Source: Dyadobacter sediminis (GTDB lineage: Bacteria; Bacteroidota; Bacteroidia; Cytophagales; Spirosomataceae). From it: a DNA stretch of 64,000 bases. A program made the position numbers and the translations under genes. Below the pieces are notes generated by a model. The model did no database searches, was not told the origin of the DNA, and saw only the letters and a list, made by a program, of their open reading frames with translations. Below are positions 44,303 to 53,768 of this stretch, in pieces (position 1 is the stretch's first letter; each line of letters opens with the position of its first letter). The stretch is from NCBI RefSeq assembly GCF_005860765.1, contig NZ_VCEI01000011.1, positions 1,217,819 to 1,281,818 of the forward strand, in the 5' to 3' direction.

Positions 44303-44330
44303 CGTTTACCTGGAATCAGAAATGAATAAA

Positions 44331-44370
44331 GTTATTCAGGCAGCCCGAACTGACTTACTGCCTGAATAAC
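44331..44370. terminator. Bidirectional terminator, perfect 13-bp stem
   Basis: GTTATTCAGGCAG (44331-44343) pairs with 44358-44370 around a 14-nt loop, between the convergent DUF3800 and sulfatase genes. The stem is AT-rich at its base on both sides. Confidence 0.75.
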
Positions 44371-44377
44371 CGAGCGT

Positions 44378-45955
44378 TTATTGCGGGCTGCTTTTAAACA
44401 GTTTCAGCGCTTCATCATCCTTGTATTTGATGATATCCGCTTTCAGCTGTGCTTTAAGCGAAGCCGTTATTTTCTCGTAGCCTTTTGCGCCGTAAATATT
44501 TTTGAGGTTCTGAGGATCTTTCTGAATGTCATATAATTCCCAGAAATCTTCCGGTCCGTAAAAACGTGCCAGCGTATAACGGCTCGTGCGCAGGCCAAAA
44601 TGCGGCGCTACATGATGCGGCTGCGGAAATTCGTAATAATGATAATAAGCCTGCTCCCGCCAGGGCGCTTTTTTGCCCGCCAGTAACGGCAGAAACGATT
44701 CGCCCTGAATGTCTTTCGGAACGGCAGTGCCTGTTATATTCAGGATGGTCGGCGCCCAGTCGATATTGGACACTACATTCCGCACTTCACTGCCGGGTTT
44801 GATCATGCCGGGATAACGGATGACAAACGGGGTTTTCAATGATTCTTCATAAATCCAGCGCTTGTCGAACCAGCCGTGTTCGCCGAGGTAAAAACCCTGA
44901 TCGGAAGTATAAATAACGACCGTATTTTTTGCAAGACCGCTTTTATCAAGATAATCGAGCAATTTTCCGATGTTGCGGTCGAGTGAATTGGCCGTTGCAA
45001 GATAATCTTTCAGATAACGCTGATACTTCCATTCCACCAATGCTTTGCCGCTGAGTTTCTTATCATCAAATTCCTTGCTGATCTTGTTTTCATAATAGTC
45101 GTAATAAGCCTTTTTCTGTTCGGCCGACAGGCGGCTGTACGTTCCGTTCGGATTGGCGTTGTTGTAATCGGCATGTATTTTCAGGTCCGTCTTCAGGATC
45201 ATGGTTTTTTCAATGCTCATATCCTGTTTCTGCGCGGCAAGCCGTCCTTCATACTGATCGTAAAAAGTAGGCGGAATCGGAAAATCAACATCGTCATAAG
45301 CACCAAGGTCTTCTATGGCAGGCAGCCATTCGCGGTGTGTCGCCTTGTGCCCCACCACCAGAAAGAAAGGTTTGGAGTTATCCCGTTTCTGCAGCCACTC
45401 GGTTGACAAATCCGTAATCACATCCGTAACATAGCCCGGATAGCGAACGGTTTTGTTGTCCGAGTTGACAAAATCCGAATTGTAGTAACTGCCGTGCCCG
45501 GGTAGTACATTCAGATAATCAAACCCGTGCGGCAGCGAGCCAAGGTGCATTTTTCCGATCCATGCAGTTTGGTAACCGTTTTTCTGCAGTTCTTCCGTAA
45601 ATACCGGCTGATCGATATTGAATTGCTTTTCATTCAGTTTATAGCCGTTCATATGGCTGAACTTGCCCGTCAGCAGCGTGGCGCGGCTCGGCCCGCAAAT
45701 GGAATTGACCACCACGTTATTGTAAAGAATGGCACCTTCCCTGGCGATACGGTCAATGTTCGGTGTTTTGGCAAGTTTGCTGCCGTAGGCGCTGATGGCC
45801 TGCGAAGTATGGTCGTCGGAAATGATGAAAATGACATTCGGGCGTTCGGGTGCTTTTACGGGCTGGCCGGAAGGTGTAAAACCCGGCGATGCGATCAGCA
45901 GGATACCAAGCGCAATGGCACTCAGCAACAATACAGGTACAAATCGTTTGTTCAT
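44378..45955 (-). CDS. Formylglycine-dependent sulfatase, exported
   Basis: This 525-residue protein has a signal peptide or anchor (residues ~5-25). The sulfatase signature Cys87-Gly-Pro89-Ser90-Arg91 (CGPSRATLLTG) is of the Cys type and needs conversion of Cys87 to formylglycine by a maturase not in the window. Metal ligands Asp47-Asp48 (ISDDHT) and the later SDQGFYLGEHGWFDKRW segment complete the active site. The C-terminal DUF4976-like part ends in WELYDIQKDPQNLKNIYG. It probably acts in the periplasm on sulfated glycans; the exact substrate class is not clear from sequence alone. Confidence 0.93.
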   Translation of the reverse strand: MNKRFVPVLLLSAIALGILLIASPGFTPSGQPVKAPERPNVIFIISDDHTSQAISAYGSKLAKTPNIDRIAREGAILYNNVVVNSICGPSRATLLTGKFSHMNGYKLNEKQFNIDQPVFTEELQKNGYQTAWIGKMHLGSLPHGFDYLNVLPGHGSYYNSDFVNSDNKTVRYPGYVTDVITDLSTEWLQKRDNSKPFFLVVGHKATHREWLPAIEDLGAYDDVDFPIPPTFYDQYEGRLAAQKQDMSIEKTMILKTDLKIHADYNNANPNGTYSRLSAEQKKAYYDYYENKISKEFDDKKLSGKALVEWKYQRYLKDYLATANSLDRNIGKLLDYLDKSGLAKNTVVIYTSDQGFYLGEHGWFDKRWIYEESLKTPFVIRYPGMIKPGSEVRNVVSNIDWAPTILNITGTAVPKDIQGESFLPLLAGKKAPWREQAYYHYYEFPQPHHVAPHFGLRTSRYTLARFYGPEDFWELYDIQKDPQNLKNIYGAKGYEKITASLKAQLKADIIKYKDDEALKLFKSSPQ

Positions 45956-46184
45956 GTAAAAAGGTTAAGATTTCAAACAGCACTGGTTTTTACCAACAAA
46001 TTTGCCGCAATATATTCAAGAAGTTCCAATTCGTTCAGGCATACTGTTTGAAGTACAAAGAATAGCGGCCATGAAAAGCCACAGCTGAAAAGATATTGCG
46101 GAATCAGGCTGAATAAACACGCTGTGTTCCGAGGTCTGAAAGAGGCTGTAAACAAATCAATGACGAAATTCCCTATTTGCAAGA

Positions 46185-48158
46185 ATGGAAAACAGCAGCC
46201 GGCAGGATTCCGAACGAACGCACAATCCTTTTGACAACATTGCGCTGGCGTTATCCGGCGGAGGTTTCCGGGCCGCTTCTTTCAGCCTGGGTGTGCTCAG
46301 TTATCTCGATACATTAAAGCTGGAAAACGGCTCAACGTTACTGAGTCGGGTGACTTATATTTCATCGGCATCCGGCGGAACAATGGCCGGTGCCATGTAT
46401 GCGCTGAACAATGCCCAAGGACTTCCTTTCGGTACTTTCTACAAATCGCTTTTTGAAAACCTGGAAGGCACCGGGCTGCTGGACAAGGTCTTTGGGATTC
46501 TGAACGATGACAAACAATGGGAACTCAGGCCGAACAAGCAGCGGAATATTATCAACGCATTTGCACTTGCATACGACTCGGCACTCTTTGACGCAGCCTT
46601 GCTCGGCGATCTTTACCAGTCCGGATCGCCGGCACATATTCAGGAAATCTGTTTTAATGCGACAGAATTTTACAAAGGACTTTTATTCAGGCAGAATATC
46701 AAAATGCAGCCGGATCCGCTTTACAGATCGGACGAGCAGTTCCGGTTCGGGAACAGGAACATCAGTCTTTCGTACAGATCGGCAAAAAGGCTTAAACTAT
46801 CGGATTTGCTGGCTGCTTCCTCGTGCTTCCCCGCTGGCTTTGAACCCGTTGTTTTTCCGGACGATTTCACTTACAATGCCTACTCATCCCATGTAAAGAC
46901 TGCTTTGCCGGAGTTGAACAAAAGAGAATTGCTGAACGGGCTTTTTGTGCAGCTGAAAGAATACGACAAAACCGAACTGGAAAGACTGTATGGAAAACCT
47001 GGCGCCGAACAGATCATCGCTTCCCTTCCACCCGACCCGAAGCCGGAGGATATCATCCGGCTTGCAAACCAGTTTGCTGTGGTGGACGATTTTAAAATGG
47101 GCATGATGGATGGCGGGATTACGGATAATCAGGCGCTGGAAAGCATTCTGGATGCACAGGAAAGAAGAAAATCAGGAAAAACGATTTTCAAACCTTTTGA
47201 TCTGATGCTGATCAACGATGTCGGGAGCGATTTCATAGACCCTTACATTCCTAACGCAAAGAAGGACACATACACCGGTATCAAAGGCATTACAATCCAT
47301 AGCATCATCACTTTGCTCCTGATTGCAGGTTTGCTTTCCGCTGCTTTGACGGTATCCGGGTTTTTGTATATACAGCAAATAAACCGGGCCAAAATCGCGA
47401 TTGTGGCGGAAACTGCCTGCCTTCTTGTAAGCGCAATTGCGCTGGCCGCACTCTTGCTGATCCGGTCCTACATCAAGGGAAATATTCATTTGATCGGCGG
47501 CCTGAACCTGGACAAGAACTTTTCTAAAACCATTGTCACCAATCTGTTCAGTCACTTCGGTGCTACACCGTTGATGGTGATTATCCGGATGTTCCAGGAA
47601 CGGATCAGTTCGGTTCTGTTACTGAACAATGACGTATTTTTAAAGCGCATCCGTTATTTGCTTTATCACAATGCCTACGAGAGCAAGAAGTACATTTACC
47701 GCCTTAAGACAAACCATATTTATGATCTTTCATTTTCCAATGATCATGTCAGGCAGAATATTCCCTCGTTAAAGCCCGGCAGAGCTCTTCAGATTGTTGC
47801 TCAGGCTGCATTCGAAACGGGTACAACGCTCTGGTTTGATACATCCAGCCAGCAGTCGGGAAAATTACCGGCACTGATTGCCTGCGGCCAGTTTACAACC
47901 TGCTACAACCTGCTGGAATATATTTACCGCATGAAATCCATCCGGAAAAACAAGCCCTCTTATTTCAGTTCGCTTTCGGCCGCAGAACAGGAAAAAATCA
48001 ATGCGCTGGAAAAAGCCCTGAAAGCGGATTATGCCCGTTTTAATTCCGATCCTTTCTGGCTTTACAATCAGAAAGGAACTCAGTTCGGGATTGCCGGTTT
48101 CAAGCCATGCGACGTGTCAGGCTTTCCTTTTCCGGCTGTATTTGAAGGGTTGAGGTAA
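46185..48158 (+). CDS. Patatin-like phospholipase with two internal membrane helices
   Basis: This 657-residue protein starts with a patatin fold: oxyanion loop Gly25-Gly-Gly27-Phe-Arg29 (ALSGGGFRAASFSLG) and nucleophile Ser63 in Ser61-Ala-Ser63-Gly-Gly, an S-x-S-x-G variant of the usual GxSxG. The catalytic Asp309 is in a DGG motif (MMDGGITDNQAL). Two hydrophobic helices follow at ~370-392 and ~400-422, then a ~230-residue C-terminal region. It likely hydrolyses membrane lipids at the inner membrane, with the N-terminal lipase on the cytoplasmic side. It is divergent from the sulfatase. Confidence 0.85.
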   Translation: MENSSRQDSERTHNPFDNIALALSGGGFRAASFSLGVLSYLDTLKLENGSTLLSRVTYISSASGGTMAGAMYALNNAQGLPFGTFYKSLFENLEGTGLLDKVFGILNDDKQWELRPNKQRNIINAFALAYDSALFDAALLGDLYQSGSPAHIQEICFNATEFYKGLLFRQNIKMQPDPLYRSDEQFRFGNRNISLSYRSAKRLKLSDLLAASSCFPAGFEPVVFPDDFTYNAYSSHVKTALPELNKRELLNGLFVQLKEYDKTELERLYGKPGAEQIIASLPPDPKPEDIIRLANQFAVVDDFKMGMMDGGITDNQALESILDAQERRKSGKTIFKPFDLMLINDVGSDFIDPYIPNAKKDTYTGIKGITIHSIITLLLIAGLLSAALTVSGFLYIQQINRAKIAIVAETACLLVSAIALAALLLIRSYIKGNIHLIGGLNLDKNFSKTIVTNLFSHFGATPLMVIIRMFQERISSVLLLNNDVFLKRIRYLLYHNAYESKKYIYRLKTNHIYDLSFSNDHVRQNIPSLKPGRALQIVAQAAFETGTTLWFDTSSQQSGKLPALIACGQFTTCYNLLEYIYRMKSIRKNKPSYFSSLSAAEQEKINALEKALKADYARFNSDPFWLYNQKGTQFGIAGFKPCDVSGFPFPAVFEGLR

Positions 48159-48238
48159 TAAATAAACCTATTATGCTAGCGTTTATAACAGCGGGAAATT
48201 CTGCAAACGACATTTTATTTTTTTGTTGCAAAAAAAAA

Positions 48239-48265
48239 AGCCGGACTCCCAAACGGAATCCGGCT
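48239..48265 (-). terminator. Terminator of the esterase gene
   Basis: On the minus strand a GC-rich stem (AGCCGGA/TCCGGCT extended by CTCC/GGA-type pairs) is followed by a run of nine or more T residues. It lies 20 bp after the esterase stop codon and between convergent genes. Confidence 0.85.
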
Positions 48266-48284
48266 GCAATACGGTTTGGCCAGC

Positions 48285-49400
48285 CTATTTATTGAATGCC
48301 TTTTTAAATTCTGAAGCGGCATAGGCCTGCGCATCTTTTGCATCCGGCACAACGGCCGATGCGCCAAAAAATTCGTGCGTCACGCCTGTATACAGCCTGG
48401 AAGTCACTTCCACGCCCGCAGCTTTCATTCGTTCGCCCAGCAAACTTCCTTCACTCTGCAACGGGTCAATTTCAGCCAGGATAATGGTTGTAGACGGAAG
48501 TCCGTTCAGATCTGCATCCACAATCGATATTTTCGGGTTTGTTACTTCAGATATGTTGTTCAGGTAATTTCTGAAAAACCATTGCATAGACGGTTTGTCA
48601 AGCGGTTTGGCCGTAGCATATTTCGTATAAGAAGCGGATGTGGTGTCTGAATCGGCAATCGGATAGACCAGAAGTTCGTGAACCGGAAGACTCACATTGC
48701 TGTCACGCGCCATGATGCTTACGTTTGCTGCAAGGTTTCCGCCTGCACTTTCACCGGCCACGCCTATTTTCGTTGTATCGCCCTGGAAAGTTGCCGCATT
48801 GTTCAATACCCATTGATACGCCTGAAATGCATCGTTGTGTGCTGTCGGGAATTTTCTTTCCGGGCCTTTTCTGTAACCTACCGAAACCACAATCGCTCCT
48901 ACCTGTTCGGCAAGCGCACTGGCAGAAGCATCGTACACGTCAATATTGGCAATAACCCAGCCGCCGCCGTGGTAATAGACAATGACCGGATATGGCGCGC
49001 TGCCGGTTTTTGGCGTGTAAACGCGTGCATGGATAGTCCCGCCGGTTACCGGAATGTCTTTTCCGGTCGTATCCACTTGCGGAGCTGGAACTGCAATGTT
49101 GAATTTGGTCACAAGATCCATGACGGCATCTTTCACGGTATGGTTCATACGTGCCTGCTGAGGCGTAAGTGTCGGAATCGGTTTGTCGCCGTAGCTTAAC
49201 AGTTGCTCCACAACGGCCCACATTTCATTGTCTATATCCGGCGCCCATGCCGGCTTGGCACCGACCGGTGTAACTGTTCCCGGCGCCTGCGGATTATGAT
49301 CTTCCAGTGAGCAGGAAACCAGACTGAAAAACAAAGCTGAAACAAGGAGGTAACTAAAAATCTGGATGGAGCTTTTACGCGGGTTAAATCTGATTTTCAT
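48285..49400 (-). CDS. HSL-type alpha/beta hydrolase lipoprotein
   Basis: This 371-residue protein has a lipoprotein signal with Cys30 (FSLVSC). The alpha/beta hydrolase domain (~85-371) has the oxyanion motif HGGGW (144-148) and nucleophile Ser218 in GESAGGN, the hormone-sensitive-lipase arrangement. The late Asp (EIDPLQSEG) and His (GVTHEFFG) complete the triad. The expected reaction is hydrolysis of short-chain esters at the cell envelope. A signal near the N-terminus and Pro-rich linker place it on the periplasmic or surface side. Confidence 0.92.
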   Translation of the reverse strand: MKIRFNPRKSSIQIFSYLLVSALFFSLVSCSLEDHNPQAPGTVTPVGAKPAWAPDIDNEMWAVVEQLLSYGDKPIPTLTPQQARMNHTVKDAVMDLVTKFNIAVPAPQVDTTGKDIPVTGGTIHARVYTPKTGSAPYPVIVYYHGGGWVIANIDVYDASASALAEQVGAIVVSVGYRKGPERKFPTAHNDAFQAYQWVLNNAATFQGDTTKIGVAGESAGGNLAANVSIMARDSNVSLPVHELLVYPIADSDTTSASYTKYATAKPLDKPSMQWFFRNYLNNISEVTNPKISIVDADLNGLPSTTIILAEIDPLQSEGSLLGERMKAAGVEVTSRLYTGVTHEFFGASAVVPDAKDAQAYAASEFKKAFNK

Positions 49401-50048
49401 GAATTTGCTGTTGAATAATGGTTAATTACAGTAGCATAATTCAATTTCTGTACCTTATCAAATCCAAGCTTTAATCAGTGAATACATTTTCAATTGTGGC
49501 ATGTTTTCCTCCATTTACGTATACGACTCGGTGCGGACATGTAAAAACCGGGATTGTAGTTTCCCAGACAGCATTGCACATCTATTAAAATAAAGAAGAA
49601 TGGCGCAGGCTTCTATTCAATCCCGATTGCTTCAGTAAGATAAGCTGGTGAAGAACATGCCATTTTCGGGAGCAAAAACCTGCATGGCGTTTGAACTGGT
49701 ATGTAATTTATGTATATGTAGAAATACATACCATTGTACTTGTTATTTGCCCAAAAGAAAAACAAATTTAATTTACTTAACGGTTTGCCTTTTTTTAAAC
49801 TAGTTGAACAAAAGTACAGTAAATAGCTATCTGCAGAGCAATTAGCTAATTTGTAGCTTCTTTCATGCAAATTGCTTACTTGATTACATGATTTTCAATA
49901 TATTGCCAAAATAAAATTGGGATACAATGCCGGATTTACGTCCGGCAAGTCATAAAAGATCTTTGTTGTAACCCAAAAAGAGAATGCCCGGCGAGGTATT
50001 CTCTTTTTTTGTAGCAAAGACTCTGAACCTGAAATTACCTCATAACGA
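49401..50048. other. 648-bp gap with hairpins but no gene upstream
   Basis: The stretch is AT-rich. An inverted repeat GGTATGTA...TACATACC lies near 49700-49732. A pair of hairpins at ~49928-50008 could be a small RNA with a terminator (separate entry). No protein-coding gene is recognised. Confidence 0.45.
49928..50012 (+). ncRNA. Candidate small RNA or leader: two hairpins, the second a terminator
   Basis: The first hairpin pairs GCCGGA with TCCGGC around TTTACG (~49930-49947). The second pairs AAAAAGAGAAT (49975-49985) with ATTCTCTTTTT (49998-50008) around a 12-nt loop and ends in T residues. No protein gene precedes it on this strand within 600 bp, so the terminator should belong to a short transcript. 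Its true 5' end is unknown, and it may instead end the minus-strand gene at 50352. Confidence 0.35.
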
Positions 50049-50237
50049 ATGAACCGAATCGATACAGCCATCAAAAAATACAAGTGGCTATTGTTGTCTT
50101 ATCCAAAAGGCTTATGGCATAAGTTTGTGCTCAGCGAAGTCATCAAACTCCGCACCTGGACAATTACCAATTTTGGCGTAAGTACCTGGAATCACTGGTG
50201 CGAATCCATGAAAGTAAAGCCGGAGGAACCGGATTAA
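50049..50237 (+). CDS. Small basic protein of unknown function
   Basis: This 62-residue protein is basic and Trp-rich (KYKWLLLSYPKGLWHKFVLSEVIKL). It starts 40 bp after the terminator hairpin. There is no signal peptide and no recognised family. Composition and the amphipathic first half look like a real small protein, but conservation cannot be tested here. Confidence 0.45.
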   Translation: MNRIDTAIKKYKWLLLSYPKGLWHKFVLSEVIKLRTWTITNFGVSTWNHWCESMKVKPEEPD

Positions 50238-50351
50238 ACAGGATAAATGCAATGAAAACAGCTTTTGAATTTCTTTTACCATTGACGTTCTATTTTGAAA
50301 GCTATGATAATCCGGTATTTCATTCCGTTTGAAAAAACCAGCCGGTGCATG

Positions 50352-52412
50352 TTACCAGAAACGGAATCCAAAACGGCCTGCTGCCCTGCGGAAATATGCT
50401 CCGCTCGGCGTATTCGTATTGATGTTCTGATTTGCAATACTTTTATTATATAACCCTCCTATTCCGTAATTCAGACTTCCCTCTATAAAAAAACCGAAAT
50501 GTTTTCTTTGCATTTCCAGTCCGAACCCGCCAATAATAGAAGATACCGTTTTTTTCAGTTGCTTCCTGTCTTTGACAATAACCGACGTGGCATAATTCTC
50601 GTATTCATAATTTACCGGAATGATTTCCTCTCTTCCGATTTTGATATAGGGCCTTATTTTGTTCGGATTGGTATTGGAAAGGTGAAGTTTCACAGCCAGC
50701 GACAAACTTGCACCTTCCAGTTTGTACCGTGCCGTTGTGTATGCTTCATTATCCAGTGCATAATAAAAGGAATTGAAATATTCAGCGCTCGCCACGACGT
50801 CGATCGGATTGTGATGATCAATAAACGACGCATCAATTCCGCCTGTTGTAACCAGACCGTAACTCAGTCTTCTGTTCGAGTACGCCGGTTTATTGGTGCC
50901 CACGCTGCCGGTCAAACCGATGCGGTACATCGGACGGATTTCCCTTGATTTGATTTCTGCCAGTCCTTTTCGCACTTCCTGATCCCGTTCCGCCCCGTTG
51001 CAGACATCCAGTGCAGCCATTTGCTGATATTTAAGTCTTGCTTCCTCAAACTTTTTATCCTGAGTTAACTTTTTGGCATCCGTCAGATAACCTTCAAGAG
51101 TACGCGCAGTTGCACCCATTTGACTGATGGAATCCTGCAGACTCTGGTAAGATTCGAGCAGGTCGTTTTTCTGTTCGCAATTTCCAAGCTGCCTGGAAAT
51201 ATTGTCCCATATTCTTTTGGCCTCAGACGGCTTGCATGCTTTCAGGTGCTCTCTTACGATGATGATTCCGCGGTTAAAAGCAGGTGCCCCGGCACACGGC
51301 GCCGGCGCTGCATCGATATTTACTTCCTGGCCTTGTGCAATGGCTTCGTACTTTCTGGCAACACTCACATTGCCCGATTTCCGTGCCTGATCCGCATATG
51401 CTTCAAAAGTCCTGGTTTTGTCATTTCGAATGCATTCCTCAAGACTGGCTTTTACATCTTCCGGCAGTTCTTTAATGGATCTCACCATACTGTCAATGCT
51501 GAAATAGGCACTTTTTACCGTTCTGGAATTTTCCGCGCTGGACTTTAACATGCCTATTTTATACTGGATGCTTTTGTACTGGCTCAGTGTATTGACGAGC
51601 GATTGGGAATACGCAAGCTGCGACTGGTTCTGGCTGATGTAATTCAGCAGCAGATCGGTTTCGCAGTTTTGTGCATAGCTCAGCATGGAATTGCTTCCTT
51701 CTATTTTTGCAATAATTTCCTTGGTCTTAGTTTCCACCGTATTAATTACCGGAACGCCCTTGATTCTGCGGTAACTTTCCAGCAGTTCCTTTTCCTGTTC
51801 AAGCGACAATTTCTGCGTCTTCAACATCCTGTATTTCTTTCCCCATTCGCGCAGTTCTCTTGTAATTTTCAGACCTTCTTCATACTGCTCCTTCAGCGTT
51901 GCTGAAAAATTGCCGCCGTACTTTTTAGCCATGCTGTAATCTCTTTCCGCGCCCAGCGTATCCAGATCGCGAAGCTTTTTCTGGCCTTTATAAGCCAGTT
52001 CGCTGGCCAGGATTCTTCTTTCAAAATCTTTTGTGCCCGAATTGTTCGGGCCTGCCATTTGTGCAATACATTCTTCAATTTTCGTGTCAAATGCCGTCAA
52101 ACTGCCTACGCCTTCAAAATTCCTGTGTTTTTTATAAACATTAATCGCCTCCGGGTATTTGCCTGCTTTCTGAAGTCTTTGTCCTTCAATGTAAAGTTTT
52201 TTCAACCCTTCGGCTTGTTTCAGCCGGTACGAAAAACTGGGTTCGTAAGCGCGGTATAAAACAATGGCATTGTCAAACTGACCGGCTTCCAGCTTCTTTT
52301 CGGCTTCTTCCCATACTGCCCACAATTCGCCGGATTTGTTAACCGGCTTTTGCGCCATACCCGAATTGATCCACAAAAACATTCCGGCAATCACGTAAAT
52401 TACTACTCGCAT
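50352..52412 (-). CDS. Exported protein with TPR-like repeats and C-terminal beta-barrel
   Basis: This 686-residue protein has a signal peptide (MRVVIYVIAGMFLWINSGMAQ). Residues ~30-480 are helical, with TPR-like units (AGQFDNAIVLYRAY, AGKYPEAINVYKKH, KKFEEARLKYQQMA) and charged helices between. The C-terminal ~200 residues are strand-rich and look like a small outer-membrane barrel (YRIGLTGSVG, LSYGLVTTGGIDASF, FEISLNYGIGG-type) ending in Phe-Arg-Phe-Trp. It overlaps the upstream gene by 10 bp. The function is unknown; a surface or envelope scaffold is possible. Confidence 0.75.
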   Translation of the reverse strand: MRVVIYVIAGMFLWINSGMAQKPVNKSGELWAVWEEAEKKLEAGQFDNAIVLYRAYEPSFSYRLKQAEGLKKLYIEGQRLQKAGKYPEAINVYKKHRNFEGVGSLTAFDTKIEECIAQMAGPNNSGTKDFERRILASELAYKGQKKLRDLDTLGAERDYSMAKKYGGNFSATLKEQYEEGLKITRELREWGKKYRMLKTQKLSLEQEKELLESYRRIKGVPVINTVETKTKEIIAKIEGSNSMLSYAQNCETDLLLNYISQNQSQLAYSQSLVNTLSQYKSIQYKIGMLKSSAENSRTVKSAYFSIDSMVRSIKELPEDVKASLEECIRNDKTRTFEAYADQARKSGNVSVARKYEAIAQGQEVNIDAAPAPCAGAPAFNRGIIIVREHLKACKPSEAKRIWDNISRQLGNCEQKNDLLESYQSLQDSISQMGATARTLEGYLTDAKKLTQDKKFEEARLKYQQMAALDVCNGAERDQEVRKGLAEIKSREIRPMYRIGLTGSVGTNKPAYSNRRLSYGLVTTGGIDASFIDHHNPIDVVASAEYFNSFYYALDNEAYTTARYKLEGASLSLAVKLHLSNTNPNKIRPYIKIGREEIIPVNYEYENYATSVIVKDRKQLKKTVSSIIGGFGLEMQRKHFGFFIEGSLNYGIGGLYNKSIANQNINTNTPSGAYFRRAAGRFGFRFW

Positions 52413-53035
52413 ACTTTTGGTTCAGAATGGGTTAAAGAAGCTGCATATTCGTAATATTCATTTGCGATATGATACAGATGCGGTGCATTTGCAGCTTTAA
52501 ATGCCTGACATTTTTCATCTCCCTGTTTGTTGTAAAGTTCTGCCAGTTCCTCTTTGGAAAGGCTTTTGTTTGATTCTTCAATGGAACTGATCCGGCTATC
52601 GACCGGAGCTTTCACAATATTTTTCTCGCTTTCCATTTTCACTGCATCCGGTTTTTCACTTTCTTTTTTTACCGCATTTTGTTTTATACTTTCCGTTTTC
52701 ACTGCATTCGGCTTTTCCGCAGGACGCTCCACAGACGTCAACGACGCAATCTGTTCTTCTTCTTCAGGAAGCCACGTTTTCAGATCCTGCTTTTGCTTGT
52801 CGTTCAATGCAGTTGCCGAAAGTTTTTGCTCGATTACATTTTTCCATTCCGGATTGTCCACCAGATCTTCTTCATATTGCTGCCATACGCCTTTTATTTC
52901 TCCGTATGATCTTGCTTCACCCAGCTTTTCCTTTGCCATTTCCAGTACCGACGGACGCACAAAAAGCCAGACAACAAAGCCAAGCATGATGAACAATGAA
53001 ACTAAATACTTTAAATATCTTAATCTGAAACGCAT
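52403..53035 (-). CDS. Single-span membrane protein with charged repeats
   Basis: This 210-residue protein has one helix near the N-terminus (~9-28, after RFRLRYLKYL), so it is likely anchored with the rest outside or in the periplasm. Residues ~100-145 repeat a degenerate unit (PNAVKTESIKQ, NAVKKESEKP, DAVKMESEKN). The C-terminal ~60 residues are helical with TPR-like character (ELAELYNKQGDEKCQAFKA). It ends inside the start of the TPR/barrel gene, so the two form a coupled pair. I recognise no family. Confidence 0.65.
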   Translation of the reverse strand: MRFRLRYLKYLVSLFIMLGFVVWLFVRPSVLEMAKEKLGEARSYGEIKGVWQQYEEDLVDNPEWKNVIEQKLSATALNDKQKQDLKTWLPEEEEQIASLTSVERPAEKPNAVKTESIKQNAVKKESEKPDAVKMESEKNIVKAPVDSRISSIEESNKSLSKEELAELYNKQGDEKCQAFKAANAPHLYHIANEYYEYAASLTHSEPKVCE

Positions 53036-53768
53036 GTTGGTTAATTGTTGATTGACAATTTAAAATAGCAGACTATTCCAGTTGCCAAATATTACTTTGA
53101 ATTAGGTACTTTAAAAAAATTGCAAACCTGAATTTAATATGACTTTTTGTTATACTGAATTTTGAATATTTGCAGAAATACGTTGAATTATCGAACTAGT
53201 TAGCATTATAGATAGTAATATTTTTACAATTTATAATCTTAGTTTTTAATCATTCATAAAGATTGTTTTACACCATTCAATTAACTGTAACTTCCTCACA
53301 ACCAGCTTAAAAAACCATTCCTTGTTCAATTATAAAGCGTAGGAAGCAAAAAAATGTATTTCAAAAAACAAAAGTAAAATATATCCGCCAGAATGATTCC
53401 GAAATAAACAATTCATATTTCATATACAACGGTTTATTTCTGGCGATAAAAGCAATTTGTCCCAGCTTAATCTTTTACGAATTGATGCCGTCTGTATTGT
53501 ATTGATTTACGTTTTTCAGCCTCAAAACGATCTTTGTTTATCATTTTAAAACCCGGCATTTAATCATTTTACTACGAAAAGCAGCCGGTAAAGCGAATGT
53601 CAGAACCGGATAAATCAGATCTTTTTTTTGTAAAAGAGACACCAATATTTAATAAATAGTCAAAGCAGACATTGGAGCTGAAAAACAGGATTACAAAAAA
53701 ATTTCCCTGATTTAGCTGCTGACCAATCAGGGAAATCAGGGAACAAAAACTAAGTATAAAGAAGCAGT
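53036..53768. other. 733-bp AT-rich gap
   Basis: The left half presumably holds the promoter of the minus-strand gene pair at 50352-53035. A perfect 11-bp hairpin at 53702-53735 ends the TonB receptor gene. Nothing else is recognised; no tRNA or small gene is seen. Confidence 0.45.
53702..53735 (-). terminator. Terminator of the TonB-dependent receptor gene
   Basis: TTTCCCTGATT (53702-53712) pairs perfectly with AATCAGGGAAA (53725-53735) around a 12-nt loop. On the minus strand it is followed by TTTTTTTGTAAT, 34 bp after the receptor stop codon. Confidence 0.85.
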
